From UBA11579 sp039714215 (GTDB lineage: Bacteria; Chloroflexota; Anaerolineae; Anaerolineales; UBA11579), in NCBI GenBank assembly GCA_039714215.1, contig JBDLJU010000023.1, positions 1-21,625 of the forward strand: a DNA stretch of 21,625 bases. Direction: 5' to 3'. The position numbers and the translations under genes are program-made. The notes under the pieces are model-generated. The model was not told where the DNA came from, did not search any database, and worked only from the letters and a program-made list of their open reading frames with translations. Positions within the stretch are counted from its first letter, which is position 1; each line of letters begins with the position of its first letter. Shown here piece by piece: positions 14,055 to 21,449 of this stretch.

Positions 14055-14804
14055 ATGAACCAGGAAACACGAGCGACACTAGAAATTATTGCGCCATCGG
14101 TTGATGAAGCTGTTGAAAAAGGTCTGGCAGAGCTGGGCCTACAGCGGGAAGATGTAGAAATCGAAATTCTCGATGAAGGTAAGGGCGGCTTGTTTGGTCT
14201 CGGTGGACGGCAGTCCCGCGTGCGCCTAAGCCTGAAGTCTTCTGAGGAAGGCGAATCAACCCCCACCTCGACAGACAGTCTCTCCACGCGCTCAAATGAT
14301 ACTGAACGTCAGGGGAATGAGGACGAGGATAATATCCGAGCAATTGCCCAGGCAACTGTCAGTGAGCTCCTCGAGAGAATGGATGTTCACCAAGCCAGAG
14401 TAAGTACCCGGGTGAGCGATGCCCCTGGTAAAGACGGTATGCCCGGGATCGTTGTAGATATTAACGGCGATGACCTGAGCATTTTAATCGGAAAAAGAGC
14501 GGAAACCCTGAATGCCCTACAGTACATCACGCGATTGATCGTCGGCAAAGAAGCTGGCAGGGGAATTAATCTGACCGTTGACGTGGAAGGTTACCGCGCC
14601 CGACGAGAACGCAGCTTAGGGCAGCTGGCCCAACGTATGGCCGGTCAGGCAGTTAAATCTGGTCGGCGGCAGACCCTTGAGCCAATGCCCGCCAATGAAC
14701 GCCGGCTCATCCATATCGAACTCAAGGATAATGATCAGGTAACCACGGAAAGCGTTGGTGAAGAGCCCCGCCGAAAAGTGACAATTATCCCTACCAATGA
14801 GTAA
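14055..14804 (+). CDS. jag: RNA-binding protein Jag/KhpB (Jag_N-KH-R3H)
   Basis: This 249-residue protein has three domains: a Jag_N domain (about 8-60, SVDEAVEKGLAELGLQREDV then GGLFGLGGRQSRV), a disordered Ser/Thr/Glu-rich linker (63-92), a KH domain with the GxxG-type loop in LIGKRAETLNALQYI (about 142-156) and a C-terminal R3H domain with RRLIHI (R-x-x-x-H). The family binds RNA, usually with KhpA, and is linked to cell division and cell-envelope control. The start ATG at 14055 follows GAGGA. It is the last gene of the rpmH-type operon; a cluster of hairpins follows at 14813-14925. Length agrees with longer family members. Confidence 0.94.
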   Translation: MNQETRATLEIIAPSVDEAVEKGLAELGLQREDVEIEILDEGKGGLFGLGGRQSRVRLSLKSSEEGESTPTSTDSLSTRSNDTERQGNEDEDNIRAIAQATVSELLERMDVHQARVSTRVSDAPGKDGMPGIVVDINGDDLSILIGKRAETLNALQYITRLIVGKEAGRGINLTVDVEGYRARRERSLGQLAQRMAGQAVKSGRRQTLEPMPANERRLIHIELKDNDQVTTESVGEEPRRKVTIIPTNE

Positions 14805-14841
14805 CGTCTAACCAGCTTTCAAGCTGAATAGCATTAATCAC

Positions 14842-14872
14842 AAAAGGCGAGGAAATTTCCTCGCCTTTTTTT
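14842..14872 (+). terminator. Intrinsic terminator after jag
   Basis: The 12-base stem AAAAGGCGAGGA (14842-14853) pairs perfectly with 14858-14869 around AATT, and the stem runs into seven T (14866-14872). The hairpin begins 37 bases after the jag stop. It closes the rpmH-to-jag operon. Confidence 0.9.
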
Positions 14873-14873
14873 G

Positions 14874-14892
14874 ACCGAATCTTTGATTCGGT
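14874..14892 (+). repeat. Second hairpin in the post-jag cluster
   Basis: ACCGAAT (14874-14880) pairs with ATTCGGT (14886-14892) around a five-base loop. It abuts the jag terminator, and only one base separates it from the T-run. Confidence 0.6.
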
Positions 14893-14897
14893 TTGTT

Positions 14898-14925
14898 AAT
14901 TTCAGGAAGCGAACTTCCTGAAATT
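14898..14925 (+). repeat. Third hairpin in the post-jag cluster
   Basis: A perfect 12-base inverted repeat pairs 14898-14909 with 14914-14925 around a CGAA loop. T-richness after it is weak (ATTTT), so it may be a transcript end-protecting or bidirectional element rather than a terminator on its own. Confidence 0.65.
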
Positions 14926-14996
14926 ATTTTCTGAGAGAGGTCATGGTGAATTCATGATTAAATTCAATGGGGCATTTGGTCAGGTCAGAACACGAA

Positions 14997-15026
14997 TTGT
15001 AAACCAGTTTCCAGCACTGGTATAAT
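14997..15026 (+). promoter_or_regulatory. Extended -10 promoter of the PfkB gene, predicted leaderless
   Basis: A perfect TATAAT (15021-15026) is preceded by TGG (TGn extended -10) and, 18 bases upstream, by TTGTAA (14997-15002). Counting from the -10 box, the transcription start falls on position 15033, the A of the ATG. No Shine-Dalgarno is present between the box and the ATG. Confidence 0.75.
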
Positions 15027-15032
15027 AGCCCT

Positions 15033-15881
15033 ATGCTTAAGTTTCCTGGGATCAATCCAGTAGATTATCTGGTGATTGGGCACATCACCAAAGACCTGAC
15101 CCCCGACGGCGATCAGCCCGGTGGGTCGGCCTCGTATGCTGCCTTAACCGCCAGGGCCCTCGGTCAGCGGGTGGGAATGGTCACCTCCTGGGGAGAGGAC
15201 AGATACCCTGAGATTCTCGAAGGAATTGCCGTAGCCAACAATCCCAGCGAAGACTGCACCACCTTTGAAAACCAGTACACGCCTGAAGGCCGCGTCCAAA
15301 GATTGGATAAAATTGCCTCCAATTTGGCTTACTATCATATCCCCGAATCCTGGCGGCAAGCGCCGATCGTACATTTGGCTCCAGTGGCACAGGAAGTCCA
15401 GCCAGATATTGTCCGGCACTTCCCAAACGCGCATATTTTTCTCACTATCCAGGGATGGCTGAGGCAGTGGGATGCGGACGGAATTGTGTCACCAGCGGAT
15501 TGGCCCGAGGCAAGATACATCTTACAGCAGGTGCACGCCGCGGTGCTCTCAGAAGAGGATATCCAGCGGGACCAATATACAATAGATGCTTTTGCGGCAG
15601 CGACACCGATCCTGGTTGTCACGCGAGGCGCAAATGGAGCAACGTTGTATACAGAAGGCCGGGTTGAGCACATTCCAGCAGTCGAAGTTGAGGAAGATGA
15701 CCCCACCGGAGCTGGCGACATCTTTGCCGCGGCGTTCTTCACCCAGTTGACCCAAAACCGCGATCCGCTCCAGGCAGCCGAATTTGCTGCCAAAATCGCT
15801 GCAGATTCAGTTACTCGTCCCGGTTTGGCGGGGTCACCAACAGAAGAAATGATTCATAATTTATTTACAGAGGTACAATAA
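15033..15881 (+). CDS. PfkB family carbohydrate kinase
   Basis: This 282-residue ribokinase-like protein has the N-terminal substrate loop PGGSASYAALTARALG (29-44) and the C-terminal ATP/catalytic motif D223-PTGAGD-229, with Asp229 as the expected base. Family members phosphorylate sugars, nucleosides or related small molecules; the substrate cannot be read here. It is shorter than typical ribokinase and lacks a clear PfkB signature 1 insertion. The start ATG at 15033 lies exactly at the predicted transcription start, and there is no Shine-Dalgarno. It ends two bases before parA, so it probably drives parA-parB transcription. Confidence 0.88.
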   Translation: MLKFPGINPVDYLVIGHITKDLTPDGDQPGGSASYAALTARALGQRVGMVTSWGEDRYPEILEGIAVANNPSEDCTTFENQYTPEGRVQRLDKIASNLAYYHIPESWRQAPIVHLAPVAQEVQPDIVRHFPNAHIFLTIQGWLRQWDADGIVSPADWPEARYILQQVHAAVLSEEDIQRDQYTIDAFAAATPILVVTRGANGATLYTEGRVEHIPAVEVEEDDPTGAGDIFAAAFFTQLTQNRDPLQAAEFAAKIAADSVTRPGLAGSPTEEMIHNLFTEVQ

Positions 15882-15883
15882 TT

Positions 15884-16672
15884 GTGGGATTAATTTACAC
15901 CATTTTGAACCAAAAAGGCGGGGTTGGAAAAACCACCACGGCAATAAACCTGGGCGCTTACCTGGCTCATTATGATCAAAGGGTACTGCTCGTTGATATC
16001 GACCCGCAGGCGAATGCAACTTCATGCCTGGGGATTGACAAACGCTCCGTTAACAACGGCGTGTACCAGGCACTGATCAATTCCGGCGGCGCGGGGGATG
16101 CGATCCTGCACAACCCGCGGCTGAAAATCTCGCTGCTGCCCTCCTCTCCTGATTTAACCGGGGCAGAGGTTGAACTGATTAATGTGAATGGGAGGGAAAG
16201 CCGCCTGGAAAAAGTACTGGCCGACCTGCATAAGCGATACGATTATGTATTGATTGACTGCCCACCCTCGATGAGCCTGCTGACCCTTAATGGGATGGTG
16301 GCGGCGAAAGATGGATTGATCATTCCGGTGCAGTGTGAGTACCTTGCCCTTGAAGGTATCAGCCAGATGCTGCAAACCATTGAGCGGGTCAAGTCATCGG
16401 TGGTGCCCTCGCTAAAGATCCGCGGCGTGCTGTTGACGATGTATGATTCGCGCACCAATCTTTCCAAGGATGTGGAAGATGAGATCCGCAATTTTTTCCC
16501 ATCTCAAACATTTGAAACCGTAATCCCGCGCAGCGTGCGAATTGCAGAAGCGCCCTCTTACGGTCTGCCGATTCTGTCTTACCAGCCAAACTCTCCCGGC
16601 GCAAAGGCCTATGATCAACTTGCACGTGAGCTTCTGCTCGCCGATGGCAAAGCTGTTCCAGCGCTAAAGTAA
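15884..16672 (+). CDS. parA: Chromosome partitioning ATPase ParA (Soj)
   Basis: This 262-residue protein has the deviant Walker A box KGGVGKTT (11-18) with both signature lysines, the A' motif VDIDPQAN (37-44) and the Walker B segment YDYVLIDCPPSMSLL. The absence of an N-terminal helix-turn-helix places it with chromosomal Soj-type ParA rather than plasmid type Ia. It dimerises on ATP, binds DNA without specificity and moves ParB-parS complexes. The start is GTG at 15884, after AGAGGT and two bases beyond the preceding stop. ParB follows after 65 bases. Confidence 0.96.
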   Translation: MGLIYTILNQKGGVGKTTTAINLGAYLAHYDQRVLLVDIDPQANATSCLGIDKRSVNNGVYQALINSGGAGDAILHNPRLKISLLPSSPDLTGAEVELINVNGRESRLEKVLADLHKRYDYVLIDCPPSMSLLTLNGMVAAKDGLIIPVQCEYLALEGISQMLQTIERVKSSVVPSLKIRGVLLTMYDSRTNLSKDVEDEIRNFFPSQTFETVIPRSVRIAEAPSYGLPILSYQPNSPGAKAYDQLARELLLADGKAVPALK

Positions 16673-16680
16673 AATTCTTG

Positions 16681-16699
16681 CCTGGTCATCTCAACCAGG
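16681..16699 (+). repeat. Small hairpin between parA and parB
   Basis: CCTGGT (16681-16686) pairs with ACCAGG (16694-16699) around a seven-base loop. No T-run follows, so it is not a terminator; it might adjust parB expression relative to parA or protect mRNA ends. Confidence 0.35.
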
Positions 16700-16737
16700 A
16701 TACAAATTTCGGAAAAAATTTTTAAAGGAGCGGTCTT

Positions 16738-17601
16738 ATGTCTCGAAGACCCGGACTCGGAAAAGGTTTAGATGCACTGATCCCCACCTCAACAACTGAA
16801 GAGCCAAAAACTTCAGGTGGTGTGGTAGAAATCTCTGTCGATCAGATCCAAACCAACCCCCATCAGCCGCGTACAACCTTCAACGGAGAGCAGCTCAACG
16901 ATCTGGCTGCCTCAATCAAAGAACACGGTGTGATCCAGCCTTTGATCGTCACTCAAGGCGATTCACCAGAAGGCTACACGCTGATCGCCGGTGAACGCCG
17001 CCTGCAAGCTGCCAGACTGGCCAACTTAGACAAAGTGCCGGTGATTGTGCGCGAGGCAACCGAGCAAGAACTGCTCCTGCTGGCATTAATCGAGAACGTG
17101 CAGCGCGCAGACCTCAGCCCTCTGGAAACCGCGGAAGCCTACAAACACCTTAGCGAGCAGTTTAAGTTCACCCAGGAGCAAATTGCTGACCGGGTGGGCA
17201 AAAGCCGGGTAGCAGTGACCAACACGATGAGCCTGCTGGACTTATCCCCAGCGGTGAGGCAAGCCCTCGCTGATGGCGAAATTAGCGAAGGCCATGCCAG
17301 GGCACTGAAAGGGCTTTCTAGGCAATCTCAGAGCAATGCGCTGCAAACAGTGATCAACAAAGGGCTGAATGTACGCCAGGCAGAAGAACTCGCTCGTAAG
17401 CTGAAAGGGGTCAAGGCAAAGAAACCGCCAAAAGCAGAGCCATCCCTCACTCCTGAGCTGGAAGAAATGCAGGCGCAGTTACGGGATTACCTGGGCACGA
17501 AAGTTAACCTGAAATACAGCAGCAAGGGGGGCACGGTGACGATTAAATATTACTCTGATGAAGAGCTCAACGCCCTGGTGGACAAGCTGCTTAAACAGTA
17601 A
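16738..17601 (+). CDS. parB: Chromosome partitioning protein ParB (Spo0J)
   Basis: This 287-residue ParB is a CTP-dependent clamp that loads at parS sites. It starts with RRPGLGKGLDALIP, the N-terminal ParA-binding/activating peptide. The CTPase domain has PHQPR (41-45) and GERRLQAARLA (85-95), followed by IENVQRADLSPLETAEAY (118-135), a helix-turn-helix (about 143-166, QEQIADRVGKSRVAVTNTM) for parS recognition, and a C-terminal dimerisation region. The ATG at 16738 follows AAAGGAG. No parS-like 16-mer (TGTTTCACGTGAAACA type) was seen in the window, so the sites lie elsewhere or are diverged. Confidence 0.96.
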   Translation: MSRRPGLGKGLDALIPTSTTEEPKTSGGVVEISVDQIQTNPHQPRTTFNGEQLNDLAASIKEHGVIQPLIVTQGDSPEGYTLIAGERRLQAARLANLDKVPVIVREATEQELLLLALIENVQRADLSPLETAEAYKHLSEQFKFTQEQIADRVGKSRVAVTNTMSLLDLSPAVRQALADGEISEGHARALKGLSRQSQSNALQTVINKGLNVRQAEELARKLKGVKAKKPPKAEPSLTPELEEMQAQLRDYLGTKVNLKYSSKGGTVTIKYYSDEELNALVDKLLKQ

Positions 17602-17617
17602 ACAAAAAGCAACCATC

Positions 17618-17647
17618 ACGCGTCTCTATCACGGAGGCGCGTTTTTT
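17618..17647 (+). terminator. Intrinsic terminator after parB, just upstream of the amidohydrolase
   Basis: ACGCGTCTC (17618-17626) pairs with GAGGCGCGT (17634-17642) with one G-T wobble, a seven-base loop, and six T (17642-17647). The Shine-Dalgarno of the amidohydrolase (GGTGGAG, 17648-17654) follows directly. Confidence 0.8.
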
Positions 17648-17659
17648 GGTGGAGATTAA

Positions 17660-19258
17660 ATGAAAATCCTGCATAACGCCAAGATCATTACGATGAATCC
17701 CAACCAGCCGCGGGCAGAAGCGCTGGTGATCAACCACCATGCTCCAAACTGCGGGCGGATCGTGGAAATCGGCAGCAGCGAGAAGATCCTGGCAAAATAC
17801 GAAAGGGATGCCAAATCAGAAGATCTACACGGCGCTACAATCCTCCCGGGCCTGACCGATGCCCATATTCACCTAAAATACTATGCGCTAAACTTGAAAA
17901 AAATTGATTTGTTCAATGCGAGCAAGGCGGAATGCCTGGCGCTGGTCGCCCAGCGCGCCACGGATACACCCTCAGGAGAATGGATCTTAGGTCACGGCTG
18001 GAACCAAAACAACTGGCCAGAGGGACTCCCAACGGCCGCTGAGCTGGACAAGGCTGCCACCAATCATCCAGTGCACCTCACCCATGTCTCTTTGCATTCT
18101 TCCTGGGAAAACAGCAGCGCCCTGGTTGCAGCGGGAATTAATGCTGCGACCCAAGATCCCAAAAACGGAAAAATCGTCCGCGATGAGCGCGGCAATCCAA
18201 CAGGAGTACTGCTGGAAACCGCCTCACAGCTGGTTGAGAGCATTCTCCCCTCCCCGAGCGATGGAGATAATATCCAGGCAATTGCAGACGCCCAGCAAGC
18301 ACTGTGGCGGATGGGGGTGACGGGTGTACACGACTATGATCGAATTCCTAGCTTTATCGCGCTTCAGCGGCTGCACCAACGCGGCGATTTAAAGCTTAGG
18401 GTACTCAAAAACCTGCCAGTTGAGAGCATCGAAGCGATCATCGCTTCCGGGTTGCGCTCTGGTTTTGGTGATGACATGCTGCGAATTGGAGGGATCAAGG
18501 TATTCGCAGACGGCGCTCTGGGATCGCAAACAGCGGCGATGCTGGCGCCCTACGAGGGCCAGCCAGATAACCGGGGAATCAGCTTCCTGGACAGCGAAGA
18601 GCTGTTTGAGATCGGACGGCAGGCGGTCACCGGGGGATTAAGTCTGACTGTGCATGCCATTGGAGATGCCGCCAACCATCAATTGTTAAACAGCTTTGAG
18701 CAGCTGCGCGCTTTTGAGAAAGTTCAGGGCCTGCCTAATTTACGTCACCGGATTGAGCATGCCCAAATCCTGCACCCAGATGATATTCCCAGGTTTGTGG
18801 AACTAAGTTTAACCGCCTCGATGCAGCCGATCCACGCCACTGCAGATATGTTGATGGCGGATGTGCATTGGGGGGAGCGTGCCCGTTATGCTTATGCCTG
18901 GCAATCACTGGAACAAGCTGGAACAAGAATGGCGTTTGGCTCCGACGCCCCGGTAGATACCCCCAACCCATTCCATGGAATTTATTCGGCAGTCACCCGC
19001 CGCCGGACGGATGGCTCCCCAGGAACGGATGGCTGGCGGGCTGAGGAATGCATCTCTCTGGAGAGCGCATTTAAAGGATACACTTCCGGGGCTGCTTATG
19101 CAGCCGGGATGGAAGATGATCTCGGGATGCTGTCTCCTGGATATTTTGCAGACCTGATCATACTGCCAGATGACCCCTTCAAGCTGGAAATTGATCAGCT
19201 GCACGCCATTCAACCAACCGCGACAATGGTGGGCGGCGAGTGGGTTTGGAGGCAGTAA
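17660..19258 (+). CDS. Amidohydrolase family protein (YtcJ-like, amidohydrolase 3)
   Basis: This 532-residue enzyme belongs to the metal-dependent amidohydrolases, subgroup YtcJ/N-acyl-type. The metal motif is LPGLTDAHIHL (61-71, with His69 and His71). Further features are GHGWNQNNWPEGLPTAAELD, DGALGSQTAAM, VHAIGDAANHQ, HRIEHAQIL and FGSDAPVDTPNPF with a conserved Asp. The N-terminal residues MKILHNAKIITMNPNQPRAEALVI form a small beta domain. The substrate is unknown; related proteins hydrolyse N-acyl amino acids or other amides. The ATG at 17660 follows GGTGGAG. A terminator 13 bases upstream implies little read-through from parB unless it is regulated. Confidence 0.88.
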   Translation: MKILHNAKIITMNPNQPRAEALVINHHAPNCGRIVEIGSSEKILAKYERDAKSEDLHGATILPGLTDAHIHLKYYALNLKKIDLFNASKAECLALVAQRATDTPSGEWILGHGWNQNNWPEGLPTAAELDKAATNHPVHLTHVSLHSSWENSSALVAAGINAATQDPKNGKIVRDERGNPTGVLLETASQLVESILPSPSDGDNIQAIADAQQALWRMGVTGVHDYDRIPSFIALQRLHQRGDLKLRVLKNLPVESIEAIIASGLRSGFGDDMLRIGGIKVFADGALGSQTAAMLAPYEGQPDNRGISFLDSEELFEIGRQAVTGGLSLTVHAIGDAANHQLLNSFEQLRAFEKVQGLPNLRHRIEHAQILHPDDIPRFVELSLTASMQPIHATADMLMADVHWGERARYAYAWQSLEQAGTRMAFGSDAPVDTPNPFHGIYSAVTRRRTDGSPGTDGWRAEECISLESAFKGYTSGAAYAAGMEDDLGMLSPGYFADLIILPDDPFKLEIDQLHAIQPTATMVGGEWVWRQ

Positions 19259-19260
19259 GC

Positions 19261-19419
19261 ATGGAAAAGAATGAGCGAATTGAGGAAATCAAGCGGCAGA
19301 TTGAAGATTTAAAGAAACGCCTGCCGGCACATTCAATCCCCCCGGCAATGATGGCCGAGCTGGACGAACTCGAAGAAGACCTCGAGGAGGAAATAAAAAA
19401 ACAGAAGGGCGGAAGATAA
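19261..19419 (+). CDS. Small coiled-coil protein of unknown function
   Basis: This 52-residue ORF was read by hand. It starts MEKNERIEEIKRQIEDLKKR, then a central LPAHSIPPAMM, and ends with ELDELEEDLEEEIKKQKGGR. Both halves look like amphipathic charged helices joined by a Pro-containing hinge. It is translated from ATG 19261, with GGAGG at 19248-19252 inside the amidohydrolase end at eight-base spacing and only two bases between genes, which strongly supports coupled translation. I do not recognise a named family. The central motif with two prolines looks like a conserved hinge. Confidence 0.7.
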   Translation: MEKNERIEEIKRQIEDLKKRLPAHSIPPAMMAELDELEEDLEEEIKKQKGGR

Positions 19420-19471
19420 TTTCCCATTAATACCTGAGAATTTCTTTTTGTGAAAGTTCCTGGAGATAGAT

Positions 19472-21400
19472 TTATTGATTTGGGGTGATGGGCTTATTCA
19501 ATGAGTAGAGCAGCAATCTGACCTGCAAATTTTCTTCAACCTGATCGAAAACAGCAACCGCTTCTGGATTGGCAACCTGGGGCAAATAGCTCTCTAAAAA
19601 GGTCGGGACTGGCTCCCAGGAACCGGTTTCTACCACCAACCAAACCCGAGAATACTGCCTGTTTAATCCGTCGACCAACTGCAGGGTTGAAGCCATATCC
19701 CCGGCGGGGAAGGTATTAGGCAGCGAATACCAATCAACCTCACCGTGATAAAAGTTAAGGAAATAGTTCCAGGAGGTGCGTAAATAGGGGAAGACCAAGA
19801 TCACATCCCCTGGCTCCACTTCGCTATCCAACACCGCAGCCATCTGGACAACATCAGGGCGGTTGGCGCCGTATCGAGGATCATTTTTGTATCCAACAAG
19901 GATCAAAGCAGGCAAAGCGATGAATCCGAAGATCAGCATTGCCACTATCCACGAGCGAATCGCCCCCGGTATTTTTTTCCGGAGCGCATTGATGATGAAG
20001 ATCGATCCAACCCCAGCCAAGAGCAGGCATGCCGCGATGACGGCTGTGGTCCATCCTGCAGAGAGTTCAAATAAGCGCGCGCTGGAAAAATTGACCTCCG
20101 CTCCAGAGATTAACAACCGCCAATGCGCCAGCAATGGCGCGTGTTCAAATGACCACAGCACCCGGCCGACATCGGGGACCAGCTGTACATAAAACAAATC
20201 GAGCATATAAGCCGAATTAGCTACCAATACCCCACCAAGCTGAATCAGGATACCAAGACCTAAGAAACTCCAAAAAATCACCCGGTGCAGCCTTTTCGGT
20301 GAGTGCAGCAAGAAATCGATCACTGGAGCCAGGCCAACAACCAGGAGAGGTAGGATCGGCAGTAGAAAGCGGGTACCCCAGGTAATTCCCCACCATTCAG
20401 CGCCGTAAGCCGTCGCTTGAGCGATCGCCAGACCTCCTGCTGCCAAAATACTGAAAATCCACACTTCGCGGGATTTTTGCTTAGACTGGAACCACGCCAG
20501 AGGCAGGATAAACAGCACTGGATTATAGATCAGCAATCCTCGCCCAGGGGCGAAGAGCATTTCAAGGATCGCCCTGGGAATCTCCCGGTAAGGGAAGCCG
20601 CGGCGCAAATTCCACAATCGGTCAAAAAACTCAAGAGAAAACCGGTTTTGAGGAGCAAGGATGCTGATCGCAGCAGCGAGAGCAAATAATACCCCACCGG
20701 CTACCAGCATTTTTTTCCAGGTACCACGTTCGGATTGAGCTAACAGCAGGTAAACAAAAGCTGGGAGCACCGATAACAGAATGATTTTGGTAAACAGCGC
20801 TCCTACGAAAGCAACCAGGCTTACCAGCCAGGATAATGCTGCCACCCTATTCTCCTCATCCGCCTGCATAGCAGAAAGTAATCCGAGCAATACAATCATC
20901 ATCAGCAGCATCGCCAGCGGTTCTCGGAAATTGGTTTGACTGTAAGGCCAAGCGATTGTGGATAATCCAAATACTAAAGCGCTGCCAAGCGCTGTTTTCA
21001 GCGAGAAATCCATTCGGGTGACGATTAATACAATCAAGGCAGCAGTTAGAGCAGTGTAGATTGGAGTAAGGAGATACAACGCCTGAACCTGACCCAGGTT
21101 TCCAGGTAGGAAAGCAAGCACAGCAGCCCCGAGGTAAACGTGCAGTGGGCCACTGCCGGTGAAATTACCTAACAAACGGTTATTTCCATACATCTGAGGT
21201 GCAACGGTGCCCTTTCCTGCAGCCAGGTTTTGAGAAACCGCTGCAAAAAGCTGCTCATCATCGGCAACAGGAAAGCCAGAATACGTCAAATAGTAAACCC
21301 CCAGGAGAAAGAACAGAACTCCAGCCGCGGGTAACACCAGGGTAGTTGAATATTTCTTCACAAATCTATTGTATAATGAAATTTGAATAAGTTCCGTCAC
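19472..21400 (-). CDS. Multi-spanning membrane protein, GT-C-like glycosyltransferase candidate
   Basis: This 642-residue protein has one transmembrane helix near residues 22-40, then a loop with the acidic motif D47-D48-E49 in ADDEQLFAAVSQNLA. This is like the catalytic D/E loop of GT-C enzymes (GT39/ArnT-type). Some ten further hydrophobic segments follow, then a soluble C-terminal region (about residues 510-642). The architecture suggests transfer of a sugar from a lipid-phosphate carrier outside the membrane; donor and acceptor are unknown. No family name is certain. The start is unclear: the GTG at 21400 gives the full length, but a GTG at 21361 (VKKYSTTL) would give 629 residues. Neither has a Shine-Dalgarno. 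It is divergent from the lipoprotein gene. Confidence 0.7.
   Translation of the reverse strand: MTELIQISLYNRFVKKYSTTLVLPAAGVLFFLLGVYYLTYSGFPVADDEQLFAAVSQNLAAGKGTVAPQMYGNNRLLGNFTGSGPLHVYLGAAVLAFLPGNLGQVQALYLLTPIYTALTAALIVLIVTRMDFSLKTALGSALVFGLSTIAWPYSQTNFREPLAMLLMMIVLLGLLSAMQADEENRVAALSWLVSLVAFVGALFTKIILLSVLPAFVYLLLAQSERGTWKKMLVAGGVLFALAAAISILAPQNRFSLEFFDRLWNLRRGFPYREIPRAILEMLFAPGRGLLIYNPVLFILPLAWFQSKQKSREVWIFSILAAGGLAIAQATAYGAEWWGITWGTRFLLPILPLLVVGLAPVIDFLLHSPKRLHRVIFWSFLGLGILIQLGGVLVANSAYMLDLFYVQLVPDVGRVLWSFEHAPLLAHWRLLISGAEVNFSSARLFELSAGWTTAVIAACLLLAGVGSIFIINALRKKIPGAIRSWIVAMLIFGFIALPALILVGYKNDPRYGANRPDVVQMAAVLDSEVEPGDVILVFPYLRTSWNYFLNFYHGEVDWYSLPNTFPAGDMASTLQLVDGLNRQYSRVWLVVETGSWEPVPTFLESYLPQVANPEAVAVFDQVEENLQVRLLLYSLNKPITPNQ
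21346..21377 (+). promoter_or_regulatory. Candidate promoter of the lipoprotein gene
   Basis: A perfect TATAAT (21372-21377) lies 72 bases before the lipoprotein ATG. The best -35 match is TTGAAT at 21346-21351, but its 20-base spacing is long. On the opposite strand TACAAT (complement of 21368-21373) overlaps it, so the -10 boxes of divergent promoters may share bases. Confidence 0.45.
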
Positions 21401-21449
21401 TTCACAGAAACATCATGCGGACTTACCAACCAGGTTGAGGGAGAAACCG

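Noticed and set aside
16623..16628. CACGTG near the end of parA as a possible parS
   Set aside because: The flanking bases do not match the TGTTTCACGTGAAACA palindrome; only the six-base core fits.
20957..20965. Perfect DnaA box (TGTGGATAA, complement of TTATCCACA) inside the membrane protein gene
   Set aside because: A single box with no cluster, no AT-rich unwinding region and no dnaA or dnaN nearby does not make an origin. It is expected by chance in a coding stretch.
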